From assembly GCA_016934575.1 (NCBI GenBank), contig JAFGSN010000043.1, positions 1 through 37,926 on the forward strand: a stretch of DNA of 37,926 nt. Direction: 5' to 3'. This DNA is from Vicinamibacteria bacterium. GTDB taxonomy: Bacteria > Acidobacteriota > Vicinamibacteria > Fen-336. Of this stretch, positions 6,023-14,385 are shown piece by piece; position 1 is the first letter of the stretch; every line of letters begins with the position of its first letter. Under the pieces are notes generated by a model. It worked only from the letters and a program-made list of their open reading frames with translations, did no database searches and was not told where the DNA came from. The position numbers and the translations under genes were made by a program.

Positions 6023-8833
6023 ATGATGGATTCAACGATCACATCGACGCTCACTGTTCTCGGCGGACCGCTCGCCAAAAGGGCCTTTCCGCTGGCCAGC
6101 GGCGGGCTGCTCAGAATCGGATCGGATCCCGATTGTGAAGTGCGGCTGTCGTTGCCGGGAGTGGAACGGATTCACGCCAGAATCACATTACAGATCGGCG
6201 GCGGCGCCGTCGTCGAAGACGCGTCCAGCCGAGTCGGCGTCTATGTCAACGACAATCGTGTCAGCCAGGCGACGGTTCTCCACGACTCCGATATTCTGTG
6301 GCTGGGCGCGCCGGGAGCGCCGGAAAGCGTCATGCTGCAGTTCGGGAGCGACCGGCCGGCGACGTCAAAGCGCGGCGAATCGCTAGCGGCGCCTGCAACG
6401 CCTCCTCCCATCGAGGACTTTTTCGTTGCGGAAGTGGCCGAGATCCCGAAGGTTGTGGATCGTCCCGCGACAGAATCACCAAAGGAGTTCATGATCGACG
6501 ACTCCGGCGTCGATTTCGAGAGCAAAGCGCCTCTTCCGAAGAAAACGGATACGCAGCCGATACCTTCGATCGCGCCAGACGAGTTTTTTATCTCGGAAGC
6601 CGAGACACCGGCCGTCTCGGCTGGCGAGAACATGTTCATGGCTGACGAAACCGACGGCGCCTTTTCGATCGATGAAAAGGCGACGCTCGCGGAAGCCAAG
6701 CCTGAGGAACGACCCCCAAGGCCTTTGGCGGAGGTCGGCGGCGCGGCCGGGGCTTCGACCGGGAAAAAACCGGAGAAAGCGACTCCGCCGCCAGCGAGGA
6801 TTCCCCCAGGCGCTCGACAGAGCGCTGCATCGGCTCCGGCCGCTCGAAACGCCGGAGCGACGGCGCATGCAACTCCCGTTCGGAAAGCGCCGCCGATCGT
6901 TCCGGGATCCGAACGCATGCGCGGCCCACGGGCGCCTTCGCGGCCGGCTTTTTCGCAGCGCGCGACTCCGAGGAGCGTGCCAGGCCGAGCAAGACCGCTT
7001 CAACGACAGGCGCGACGCACGACTTCGCCGGCGCGTCTTGCGGCTCTTCTCGTGATCGTCGCTGTGATCGTGGCCGCGGTCGCCTATCTGGCCTTCCAGC
7101 ATCTCGAAGCGCCGAAGATCGAAACCGTAACTCCCTCGCCGGCGAGAGTTGGCGAAGAGCTCACGATCGTGGGACGGAACTTTTCGTCTGATTCGGCGGC
7201 GAACGCGGTGTTGTTCGGCGAACAAGCCGCCGACGTCATTGATGCACGCCCGACACGGCTCGTCGTGAAAGTGCCGGAAATGCCGTTGTCTCCGGGGCAT
7301 GTGTCGACGGTCGCGATTCGAGTGCGATCCGGCGCGCGTGAATCATCATCTCTGGACGTCTCGGTCTATCTACCGCCGAGAATCCGAGGCATTTCGCCTG
7401 ACGTCGGCATGCCCGGTGAAGAGGTCGTGATCGCCGGCGCGGGATGGACGAGTGTTGTGGGCGTTTTCTTCGGAAACGCTCCCGCGGAGGTCCTCGCGGC
7501 TGAAGCGACTTACGTGCGTGTGCGGGTGCCCGCGATCATCGTGTCGCAGGGCACGTCCATTCCGGTCGTCATCGCGGCCGGCGAGGAGCGATCGAACAGC
7601 GTGCCGTTCATCATGGGGAAGCTGCCCCTCATGATCGGAACGGATCCGGAGAGCGCGGCGGCTGGCGACGTCGTGACCCTGATGGGTCGCGGTTTCCGAT
7701 CATCGCCGGCGGATAACGTCGTCAGAGTCGGTGGCGTGCGCGCGCTGATCCTTGAAGCTCGGGAGGACGCCGTTCAGTTTGTCGTGCCGCGTCTGGATCT
7801 TGCGGGACGGATTCCGATCGAGGTGTTGGTGCCGGGCCGCGGATCGTCGGCGTTGGGAATTCTCGACGTACGGCCATCGATTGATCCCGTTCCCTTCCAG
7901 TTCATACCGGAGCCGTTCGTGGATGAGGCCGGGCATTCCCACGCCGTGCTCGTGACGGGAGTCGGACCCGCGTTCGTGATCTCGGCTTCGGGCGGTATGA
8001 CGGCGGCGCAGCGTGCCTTGAAAGCCGCTCAGCGTTTTAACGCTGCCGCCAGCCTGATTCGAGCCTCGCGCGACATCGACATCGAGATCGCGGATATGGA
8101 ATCCGAGCCGCGCTTGTTGCTCACTGGACGATCCGATCCGCTCATCGAGGTCACTACTGAAGACGTCATGGCCTACACCAAGGACTGGACGGGCCAGAAG
8201 GGACAGGGCGGATTGATAACGGCGGCGAGACTCGCCACCTGGTGGCGGGCTCTAGCGCGCGACCTCGTCCTGATGCTCGTTCGCGCGGAGCCGCCGCGCC
8301 ATGCCGCAGCGATCGCTTCCGAAGGGCGAATTCTCGTGGATCTCTATCAGAGAGCAGTCGCTCGCGGAGGTTACGGAGTGACTCGCAGCATGCTCGCGGA
8401 GTTGAGCCCGGCGGAACAAGACGCGCTTCGCGTCCTCGCATACAGAGTGCCTTCGTCCGTCATGGCAGACAGCGGGACCGCAGCAACTGTCACGGAGACG
8501 ATGACGGAAACGACAGAAACGACAACGGCTCCAACAGCTTTGCGTCTCGATCGCCAGTGGAGAGGCAAGGAAGTCGCGGAGGGTCGCACACGAGCCATCT
8601 CCGTGGTTTTCGAAGGAAACGCCGGCACGCTCACATATGAAGGCGGAGTCGCCCTGAGCGTTCCCGTGCTCGACCTCGAACAGCCGAGGCCCGACGCCGT
8701 GACTTTCATGGCCGAGGCCGGCGGAGGCGTTCGATATTATGCGGGACAATGGGACGGCCGGAAGGTCCGCGGAACGATCTCCTCACAGCCGTCGGGAACC
8801 GGAGATCTAGGCACCTTCGAGCTAGCTTGGTGA
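6023..8833 (+). CDS. FHA domain / single transmembrane / triple IPT-TIG protein
   Basis: A 936-residue protein in four parts. Residues about 8-110 form an FHA domain (LRIGSDPDCEVRLSLPGVERIHARI, then VVEDASSRVGVYVNDNRV), a phosphothreonine-binding fold with the GS, H and N positions kept. Residues about 110-335 are an acidic then Pro/Ala/Arg-rich disordered linker. A single hydrophobic segment at about 339-360 places the rest outside the cytoplasm. Three IPT/TIG immunoglobulin-like repeats follow, starting near residues 364, 450 and 533 (each with a variant of PxxxxxGxxVxIxGxGF). The last 300 residues contain a helical region, a Thr/Glu-rich linker (about 820-840) and a final beta-rich piece. 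FHA presumably reads a kinase signal in the cytoplasm while the TIG stack reaches outside. ATGATG gives two possible starts, 6023 or 6026. It is coupled to the ParA-like gene. Confidence 0.85.
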   Translation: MMDSTITSTLTVLGGPLAKRAFPLASGGLLRIGSDPDCEVRLSLPGVERIHARITLQIGGGAVVEDASSRVGVYVNDNRVSQATVLHDSDILWLGAPGAPESVMLQFGSDRPATSKRGESLAAPATPPPIEDFFVAEVAEIPKVVDRPATESPKEFMIDDSGVDFESKAPLPKKTDTQPIPSIAPDEFFISEAETPAVSAGENMFMADETDGAFSIDEKATLAEAKPEERPPRPLAEVGGAAGASTGKKPEKATPPPARIPPGARQSAASAPAARNAGATAHATPVRKAPPIVPGSERMRGPRAPSRPAFSQRATPRSVPGRARPLQRQARRTTSPARLAALLVIVAVIVAAVAYLAFQHLEAPKIETVTPSPARVGEELTIVGRNFSSDSAANAVLFGEQAADVIDARPTRLVVKVPEMPLSPGHVSTVAIRVRSGARESSSLDVSVYLPPRIRGISPDVGMPGEEVVIAGAGWTSVVGVFFGNAPAEVLAAEATYVRVRVPAIIVSQGTSIPVVIAAGEERSNSVPFIMGKLPLMIGTDPESAAAGDVVTLMGRGFRSSPADNVVRVGGVRALILEAREDAVQFVVPRLDLAGRIPIEVLVPGRGSSALGILDVRPSIDPVPFQFIPEPFVDEAGHSHAVLVTGVGPAFVISASGGMTAAQRALKAAQRFNAAASLIRASRDIDIEIADMESEPRLLLTGRSDPLIEVTTEDVMAYTKDWTGQKGQGGLITAARLATWWRALARDLVLMLVRAEPPRHAAAIASEGRILVDLYQRAVARGGYGVTRSMLAELSPAEQDALRVLAYRVPSSVMADSGTAATVTETMTETTETTTAPTALRLDRQWRGKEVAEGRTRAISVVFEGNAGTLTYEGGVALSVPVLDLEQPRPDAVTFMAEAGGGVRYYAGQWDGRKVRGTISSQPSGTGDLGTFELAW

Positions 8834-10077
8834 GAAGAGAAAAACGCATCATCCCCGTTTCCTCGGGCAAGGGCGGAGTCGGCAAGACCACGATCGCCCT
8901 GAATCTGGCGCTGGCCCTGTCTCGTCATGGACGCACGCTGCTCATCGATCTCGACATGGGAACGTCGTCGGTGCGAAACTGCGTCGATGTTCTCGTGCAG
9001 CGCGACCTGTATCATTTTTTCAAAAAGAACTACTCGCTGTCGGATTGCGCCACGACCTTGAGCACGCGGATCGATCCCAAGGGCGAGTACAAGAACTTCG
9101 CCTTCGTGGCGGCGCCTCAGCACCTGATCGAGGACGTCACGAATTTCGACCGCGCCAAGCGCGAGCGGCTTATCGACGCCATCAACCGGCTGGACGCCGA
9201 CTTCATCGTGCTGGATCTCAAGGCCGGACTCGATCCGTCCGTCACCGATTTTCTGCCGCATTCAAACAGCGGCATTCTCATTTTCACGCCGCATCTCATT
9301 GCGGCCACAATGGCGGCCGCGGACATAGTCAAGGCCATAATGTTCCGGAAGCTGCGGACGGTCTTCGCGCCCGATTCTCCGTTGTATCACGAGATGAAAG
9401 GCGTGCCGCCGGCGCTGATCAACGCCCTGATAGACCGGGTCGAGGATCCATACGATTCGCCGATTCATGATCTCGACGCCTTTATCGACGATTTGCATCA
9501 CGCGCTAGGCGACCATCCGATCATTCGATACGTGGCTTCCGCCATCGACTCATTCGTTGTCCATTTCGTCATCAATCGCTTCAACGGCATCCGCGAGTCG
9601 TATGAAACCGCCATCAAACCCTTCGCCAGGGCGCTGGCGGAAAACGTGACGGCGCACCTCGCGATAGAGCATCTCGGATGGGTTGTCTCGCATGCGAAGA
9701 TCGACGAGTCCAACGTGCGCCGGGTGCCCGTGCTCATCGCGAAAGAAGATCGCGCGCCCGCGCGCGCCGACTCGGCCATGAACGAGCTGTCGCGTCTGGC
9801 GGCGCGATATGGAAAGCCGCGGCCCGCGCCGGCCCGCAAGCCGAAAGCCGCTCGGGCCGACGGCGCGCACGTCGCCGCTCCATATCTCGACGGACAACTC
9901 GACATGCTACGCCGGATGCAGGACGATCTCGGAGGCGTGACGTATCGCGAAAATTTCCTCTACATCGCCTATCGCGTGTTGCACATGATCGACAGCCGTC
10001 GGCCGGGAGATTTCGGCGACACGAGGCTTTACAAGCGTTCCGAAATCGCTCAGGCGCTTGCCCGCCGCGGACGTTGA
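8830..10077 (+). CDS. ParA/MinD-family P-loop ATPase
   Basis: The 415-residue product has the deviant Walker A SSGKGGVGKTT with the signature Lys14 and Lys19, the switch-I motif LLIDLDMG and a Walker B strand IVLDLKAGLDPS. This is the MinD/FleN-like branch of SIMIBI ATPases that dimerise on membranes or DNA to position cell components. The C-terminal quarter (after an Ala/Pro/Arg-rich linker) ends in YRENFLYIAYRVLHMID and KRSEIAQALARR, possibly a partner-binding module. I chose GTG 8830 because its GTGA overlaps the stop of the FHA gene. The open frame begins at 8749 but the extra 27 residues lie inside the FHA gene. The tight coupling suggests it works with the FHA-TIG protein. MinC and MinE genes are absent, so it is unlikely to be MinD itself. 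Confidence 0.88.
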   Translation: MRREKRIIPVSSGKGGVGKTTIALNLALALSRHGRTLLIDLDMGTSSVRNCVDVLVQRDLYHFFKKNYSLSDCATTLSTRIDPKGEYKNFAFVAAPQHLIEDVTNFDRAKRERLIDAINRLDADFIVLDLKAGLDPSVTDFLPHSNSGILIFTPHLIAATMAAADIVKAIMFRKLRTVFAPDSPLYHEMKGVPPALINALIDRVEDPYDSPIHDLDAFIDDLHHALGDHPIIRYVASAIDSFVVHFVINRFNGIRESYETAIKPFARALAENVTAHLAIEHLGWVVSHAKIDESNVRRVPVLIAKEDRAPARADSAMNELSRLAARYGKPRPAPARKPKAARADGAHVAAPYLDGQLDMLRRMQDDLGGVTYRENFLYIAYRVLHMIDSRRPGDFGDTRLYKRSEIAQALARRGR

Positions 10078-10081
10078 TCTT

Positions 10082-11275
10082 TCAGCGGAATTTATCGAGT
10101 CGTCGAAAGACATGAATAAGACGCCTTGTCGCCTTCCGAAGCGATGAAAGCGTCGTGAGCCGCTCATCCGGTTCTCTGGGAAGAAGAGTCAGCTTGACGA
10201 GCTCGATCCTCCGTCCGGTAGCCAAGGACCAGCGCATCGAAGCGAGCGGCGGACGGGATGGAACGACGAGCGCGAGAGGATGAGCGGCGCGCTTTTTGAG
10301 ACGACGATGCAATCCACGATGGCGACTGAGGGACGGCGTTTCCAGGGCGCGCAAGGTGGAAGCGTCGCCGAAGACGATCGCGACCGACGACAGAGCGCTT
10401 ACGAGAGCCGTCGTAGCGCGCGAGCGAGAGGCAAGAACGAGCAACCGTTCAACGTCAAGCGCGGCGGCGGTGACGATCCTCGTGAAATCGAGATACTGAG
10501 AAAGCGTGAGCACGAGTCCATGTTGAAAGGCCGCGTGCGCCGCCATGGAAACAAGCGTGTCCTCGACGGAAGGCAAAAAGGGCACTTGCCCCGGACCCGG
10601 AGCGCTGCGCGACCACCAGCCGTCTTTGTCAACGCGGAAGAAGCTGGGACAGGACGTCAGCGCATGATGTAGCTCCACGACGTTGCCGGAAGCGTCGTCG
10701 ACGAAGACCACGGCATGATCTCCGCGGCCTCCGGCCAAAAAACCATTCTCGATCATGGCGGCGTACGTGGCGCGCCAGTCGTCGAGCGCCAGCAGGTCGA
10801 CGTCGCCCATCGGGCGGTGAGCGACCGAGCCATAGCATCTTTCCACCACGGCGGCGCCCTTGAGAGGCAGGGCGCGAAGGCCGCGCTTCAGAAGCAGATC
10901 CTGAATCCGGCGGACGAGATCGAGCTGGCGCACGCCGCGTACGAGAGAGGCGCGCTCGATTGCCTTGAGTCGCGCTCGCGCCGAGCTGGACCATGACGGC
11001 GACATGCGCACGGCTGACGAAAGCAGCGGAGCCAGGCCCTGGGGCAAGGCGCTTTCGATGAGAAGTGATTCGTCGTCAGAACCATGAGCCTCCGGCGGAT
11101 CGCCGCTTTGAAGCCAGAGCCGCAGTCGATCGCGCGCGTCCGGAGCAGGCGCGGCGCCTTCTCTTGCCGCTGATGAACCCATTGGTGCAAGGGTATTCGG
11201 ACCTTCGTCGTGGAGCAAACCCGCGGCAATTGTCGAAGAGACGGCAGAGAAAGTCCTGAACAGAGGCGAGGCCAT
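10082..11275 (-). CDS. Nucleotidyltransferase-family protein (NTP_transf_5-like)
   Basis: The 397-residue product contains LRALPLKGAAVVERCYGSVAHRPMGDVDLLALDDW (around residues 135-170), the hallmark of the uncharacterised nucleotidyltransferases of the PF14907 type. LKG, the RPMGDVDLL aspartates and the following helix form the active-site core. Then come VVELHHAL and PSVEDTLVSMAAHAAFQHG, also typical of the family. Such proteins often accompany exosortase or polysaccharide loci. It lies 9 bases after the SGNH-HEAT gene on the same strand, so the two are probably an operon. The C-terminus is strongly basic. It converges with the ParA-like gene, leaving 4 bases. Substrate unknown. Confidence 0.78.
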   Translation of the reverse strand: MASPLFRTFSAVSSTIAAGLLHDEGPNTLAPMGSSAAREGAAPAPDARDRLRLWLQSGDPPEAHGSDDESLLIESALPQGLAPLLSSAVRMSPSWSSSARARLKAIERASLVRGVRQLDLVRRIQDLLLKRGLRALPLKGAAVVERCYGSVAHRPMGDVDLLALDDWRATYAAMIENGFLAGGRGDHAVVFVDDASGNVVELHHALTSCPSFFRVDKDGWWSRSAPGPGQVPFLPSVEDTLVSMAAHAAFQHGLVLTLSQYLDFTRIVTAAALDVERLLVLASRSRATTALVSALSSVAIVFGDASTLRALETPSLSRHRGLHRRLKKRAAHPLALVVPSRPPLASMRWSLATGRRIELVKLTLLPREPDERLTTLSSLRKATRRLIHVFRRLDKFR

Positions 11276-11284
11276 ACGGTTGTG

Positions 11285-13198
11285 CTACTGCGAGGCGTGG
11301 ATGCGGCTCAGAGCCTTGCGGACCTCCCGCGCCACGCGCGGACTGTCGTCATGAAGCGCCGCGTTCAGCTCGGGAACGGCGGCGGTCGCGCCGGGAATGA
11401 AGCCAAGCGCCCGGGCCGCCATCGCGCGTACTTGTTCGTCCGTGTCGGAGAGCAGCCGCGCCAGCGCAGGGACGGCCGGCTCGGCGGTGACGCCGATGCG
11501 GCCGAGCGCCCGCGCCGCTTCGGAGCGCACCAGGCCCTGGTCATCCGAGAGCGCAATCACGAGCTCTTCGACCGCCTCGCGGGAGCCGATTCTTCCAAGC
11601 GCCCGTGCGGCGTTCGCACGCGTATGAAGATCTTCGTCGCGGAGCGAAGAGATCAGCGTCGGCACCGCCCGAACGGCCTGGGATCCAATATGTTCCAGGG
11701 CGCGTGTCGCGATTTCGCCTGAGTCACGGCCGCGTTCAATCATCGCCATGAGCGCTGGAACGGCGTCCCGCGCATCAGGGCCGATTTCCCCCAGTTTCCA
11801 AGCGGCAAAACCGCGAACGTCCTGGTCCTCGTTCTCAAGAGCTTCGACGAGTCGCGGAACGTCCGGCATCGGATCTGGAGCGATACGCCAGAGCGCTCGC
11901 GACGCCTCGTGACGAACGTGTTCGCTCTCGTCGTTAAGCGCCATGAACAACATGGACTTTGCGGAACGCGCGGCGTTTGATTGCTCGCCGAGTGAACGTG
12001 CGGCCCTGGCGCGCACGCCGCGTGAGCTGTCGGACGACAGCGCTGCCGTCAGGACTCTGACGACCTCTTCGGAGTGATCAGCGACTCGACCCAGAGCCCA
12101 CGCCGCCGCTTCGCGCAGGGCCGGATCCGGCGAGGTCAAAAGCGCCGTGCTCAGGTCTTTCGTCGTTACGGTTCGAGCCAGTCCGGTTTCAAGCCGCCGG
12201 AAGTCTTCGTGATACGAGTATCCGGCAGGAAGCCAGCCGCTCCTCTCGATTTCGTCGGCGACATGACGGGAACCCGTGGCGCTCAGGTGGTCATAATCGA
12301 TGAAGGCGGATGGGCCGATTCGTCGTAACGCCGGAAGAAGATCGAGACACGGGATCGATTCATCTTGGCAGAAGCCGACGATGCGTCGTTGGACGAGCGG
12401 AGGAGGCGCGCCGGTTTCGACCTGGAAGCGAAAAGGAAAGACGAGCATGGCGAACATGGCGCCATCGGAGAGAACAGAGTCGCGAAGAAGACGGATTTCG
12501 GAGAAAAAGCGCTCGAAACCCTGGCGCGCCCCGCGACTGTCCGGAGCATGGAAGAGCTCTTCCACGTTCGCGATCTCGCGTCCTTGAGCGTTCGTCAGCC
12601 AGCGAACGAAGGCCGAGTGCTGGAAGAGAAAAGAAATCCATGCGGGCGGGCGGCCAAGGTTGTTCTGTAGCTCCGGTATGTCGTTCAGGCAGACGCCGAC
12701 GACCACAAGATCGGGACGAAAAGGACGGGCCAGGCGTTCATAAGCGATTCGCTCTTGCCGTGTCGACCAGCCCCAGAGCGCGACGTTGAAGACCTCGATG
12801 CGTCGGCCATGCGCCTCGAGGCGCGCCGCGAGCGTCTGGGGATAGGCCTCGTGCGCTTCGATCTTGTCGCCCATCGTCACGCTGTCGCCAAGGAACGCCA
12901 TGCGCCATGCACGCTCCGGCTTTTCTTGAGAATGCGTGCGATCGCGCAAGCCCATTCCGTTGAACTCCTGGGTCGGAGGCCAGCCGGCCGCTCGCGAGCT
13001 GACGGTGTAGAAGTCGCCGTCCCACATGCGTTGCCAGTCCCAGATGTACTGCGCGACGCGCCGGATAGGACGCTGTCCTTCGAGAAACCTGCCGGCGATT
13101 TCCACGACACCCAGAAGAAGCGTTAGTACGAGCAGGGATAGCAGGATGTTGGCGAGCAGCGATTGGGGTTTGTCGAACGACGCTTTCGACTCGGACAC
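11285..13198 (-). CDS. Membrane-anchored SGNH hydrolase fused to HEAT repeats
   Basis: From the GTG at 13198 the product has 637 residues. A membrane segment near residues 14-33 is followed by an SGNH/GDSL hydrolase: block I FLGDSVTMG (Ser106), block II NVALWGWST, block III VVGVCLNDIPE (Asn172) and block V DYDHLSATG (Asp301, His304). From about residue 350 to the end run eight or nine HEAT repeats, each close to PALREAAAWALGRV or VRARAARSLGE, giving a protein-binding solenoid. SGNH enzymes deacylate or acylate lipids and sugars. The open frame extends to an ATG at 13315, but that start would leave only 10 bases to the divergent acyltransferase, so GTG is preferred with moderate certainty. The domain order suggests an extracytoplasmic enzyme with a built-in scaffold. 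Confidence 0.82.
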   Translation of the reverse strand: MSESKASFDKPQSLLANILLSLLVLTLLLGVVEIAGRFLEGQRPIRRVAQYIWDWQRMWDGDFYTVSSRAAGWPPTQEFNGMGLRDRTHSQEKPERAWRMAFLGDSVTMGDKIEAHEAYPQTLAARLEAHGRRIEVFNVALWGWSTRQERIAYERLARPFRPDLVVVGVCLNDIPELQNNLGRPPAWISFLFQHSAFVRWLTNAQGREIANVEELFHAPDSRGARQGFERFFSEIRLLRDSVLSDGAMFAMLVFPFRFQVETGAPPPLVQRRIVGFCQDESIPCLDLLPALRRIGPSAFIDYDHLSATGSRHVADEIERSGWLPAGYSYHEDFRRLETGLARTVTTKDLSTALLTSPDPALREAAAWALGRVADHSEEVVRVLTAALSSDSSRGVRARAARSLGEQSNAARSAKSMLFMALNDESEHVRHEASRALWRIAPDPMPDVPRLVEALENEDQDVRGFAAWKLGEIGPDARDAVPALMAMIERGRDSGEIATRALEHIGSQAVRAVPTLISSLRDEDLHTRANAARALGRIGSREAVEELVIALSDDQGLVRSEAARALGRIGVTAEPAVPALARLLSDTDEQVRAMAARALGFIPGATAAVPELNAALHDDSPRVAREVRKALSRIHASQ

Positions 13199-13325
13199 AT
13201 CCAGATGATAGCCGTGATGGGAGCGCGATGTCGCGCCCAACGTGCACGGCGACGGCGTCTCCGGAACGCTGTACGGAGGCGCCGGGATCGAGGCGGAAGA
13301 AGCATCTGTTACCATAACGACGCCG

Positions 13326-14141
13326 ATGGAGGCGGCGGGCGTGGAGAGCTTCTTCCCTGGAGACGGCTACGATACGCCGGAGAACACGCCGCGTTATCTG
13401 GGCGACCGGCTGGCGTTCGGAACACGATGGTTTTTCCATTTCCATTTTGCGCGCATCGTGCTCAAGAGTCGCCGTTTGGCCGTGCGCGGCGTCTATGACG
13501 ACGAGCAATGGGCCAGGTCTTCTCTCGAGCATATGCGCGACGCCGAGGGCTGTGGCGCGCGCCTTCATTTTCGCGGCATGAATCTGGTCCGGAGCGCCGG
13601 CGGGCCGCTGGTCTTCATCGGCAATCACATGAGCACTCTCGAGACATTCGTTCTACCGTGCGTGCTCGAGCCGATCCTGCCGGTCACCTTCATCGTCAAG
13701 GAAAGCCTCGTCCGTCATCCGTTTTTCGGTCCGATCATGCTCTCACGCCGGCCGATCGTCGTCGGACGCAAGAATCCTCGAGAAGATTTGCAAAGAGTGC
13801 TGATACAAGGGCCCAAGATCCTCGGCCAAGGCACTTCGATCATCGTCTTTCCGCAGGCCAGCCGAAGCGAGGTTTTCGATCCATCGCTGTTCAACACACT
13901 CGGCGTCAAGCTGGCGCGTAAAGCCGGAGTCGGCGTCATTCCTGTCGCGCTGAAGACCGATTTCCTGGGCAACGGCAGGCTGTTCAAGGACTTCGGCCCG
14001 CTGCGGCGCGATCGGCCGGTCCACATCGAGTTCGGCGAGCGGATGGAGATACAGGGAACGGGCGAGGCGCAGCATCGAATCATCGTGCAATTTATCGAAT
14101 CCCGACTTGAGTCATGGCGCCACGCGGACTGCGCGACATGA
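13326..14141 (+). CDS. Divergent PlsC-like acyltransferase
   Basis: The 271-residue product has the order of lysophospholipid acyltransferase motifs. FIGNHMSTLETF is motif I (HX4E instead of the usual HX4D), ILPVTFIVKESL precedes LSRRPIVVGRKNP (motif II region), IIVFPQASRSEVF takes the place of FPEGTRS (motif III), and GVIPVALKTD is motif IV. Two of the four blocks are changed in a recognisable way, so it belongs to a sub-branch and its acceptor may not be lysophosphatidate. The ATG at 13326 gives a sensible N-terminus; an earlier codon at 13242 would overlap the divergent gene. It is transcribed away from the SGNH-HEAT gene and precedes GH127, so a role in envelope lipid or glycan modification is an inference. 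Confidence 0.82.
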   Translation: MEAAGVESFFPGDGYDTPENTPRYLGDRLAFGTRWFFHFHFARIVLKSRRLAVRGVYDDEQWARSSLEHMRDAEGCGARLHFRGMNLVRSAGGPLVFIGNHMSTLETFVLPCVLEPILPVTFIVKESLVRHPFFGPIMLSRRPIVVGRKNPREDLQRVLIQGPKILGQGTSIIVFPQASRSEVFDPSLFNTLGVKLARKAGVGVIPVALKTDFLGNGRLFKDFGPLRRDRPVHIEFGERMEIQGTGEAQHRIIVQFIESRLESWRHADCAT

Positions 14142-14280
14142 GAATTCCGAGATGACGCATGCCGCGGCGCGCAAGAGGAGCAGTGGTCCATGAAGCTGAA
14201 GATATTCGACGGAAGATGGCTGGGCGAGGCGGTGAATGCCCGCGCATTCGCCTATTTTGCAGAGTCGCGGCCGGTAAACG

Positions 14281-14385
14281 ATGACGGAAGACTCGCCGGG
14301 CGCGGGCAAGACGACGCTTGCCAAGGCTCTCGCGCAATGCATGCGTTTGAACGTGAATTGGGGGCGGCGTATTCTCCGCGCATGA
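14281..14385 (+). pseudogene. Short ORF with a Walker A motif, probable gene remnant
   Basis: ATG 14281 opens a 34-residue frame containing SPGAGKTTLAKALAQ, a textbook P-loop with its following helix, then MRLNV and a stop. The TGA overlaps the GH127 start as ATGA. A stop codon lies two codons upstream of the ATG in the same frame, and no Walker B or other kinase motif follows. It therefore looks like the surviving start of a small P-loop kinase or ATPase gene, or a coupling leader peptide. The different-frame ATG at 14190 has a good GAGGAG site, so the 14142-14381 interval may hold scrambled coding DNA. Confidence 0.35.

Noticed and set aside
12738-13628. Minus-strand ORF of 296 codons overlapping the SGNH gene and the acyltransferase
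   Set aside because: Out of frame with the SGNH motifs and spans the divergent promoter region; no family.
14190-14381. ATG 14190 with GAGGAG as the true GH127 start
   Set aside because: It would put 64 residues before a clear signal peptide, which would block export. ATG 14382 is preferred.
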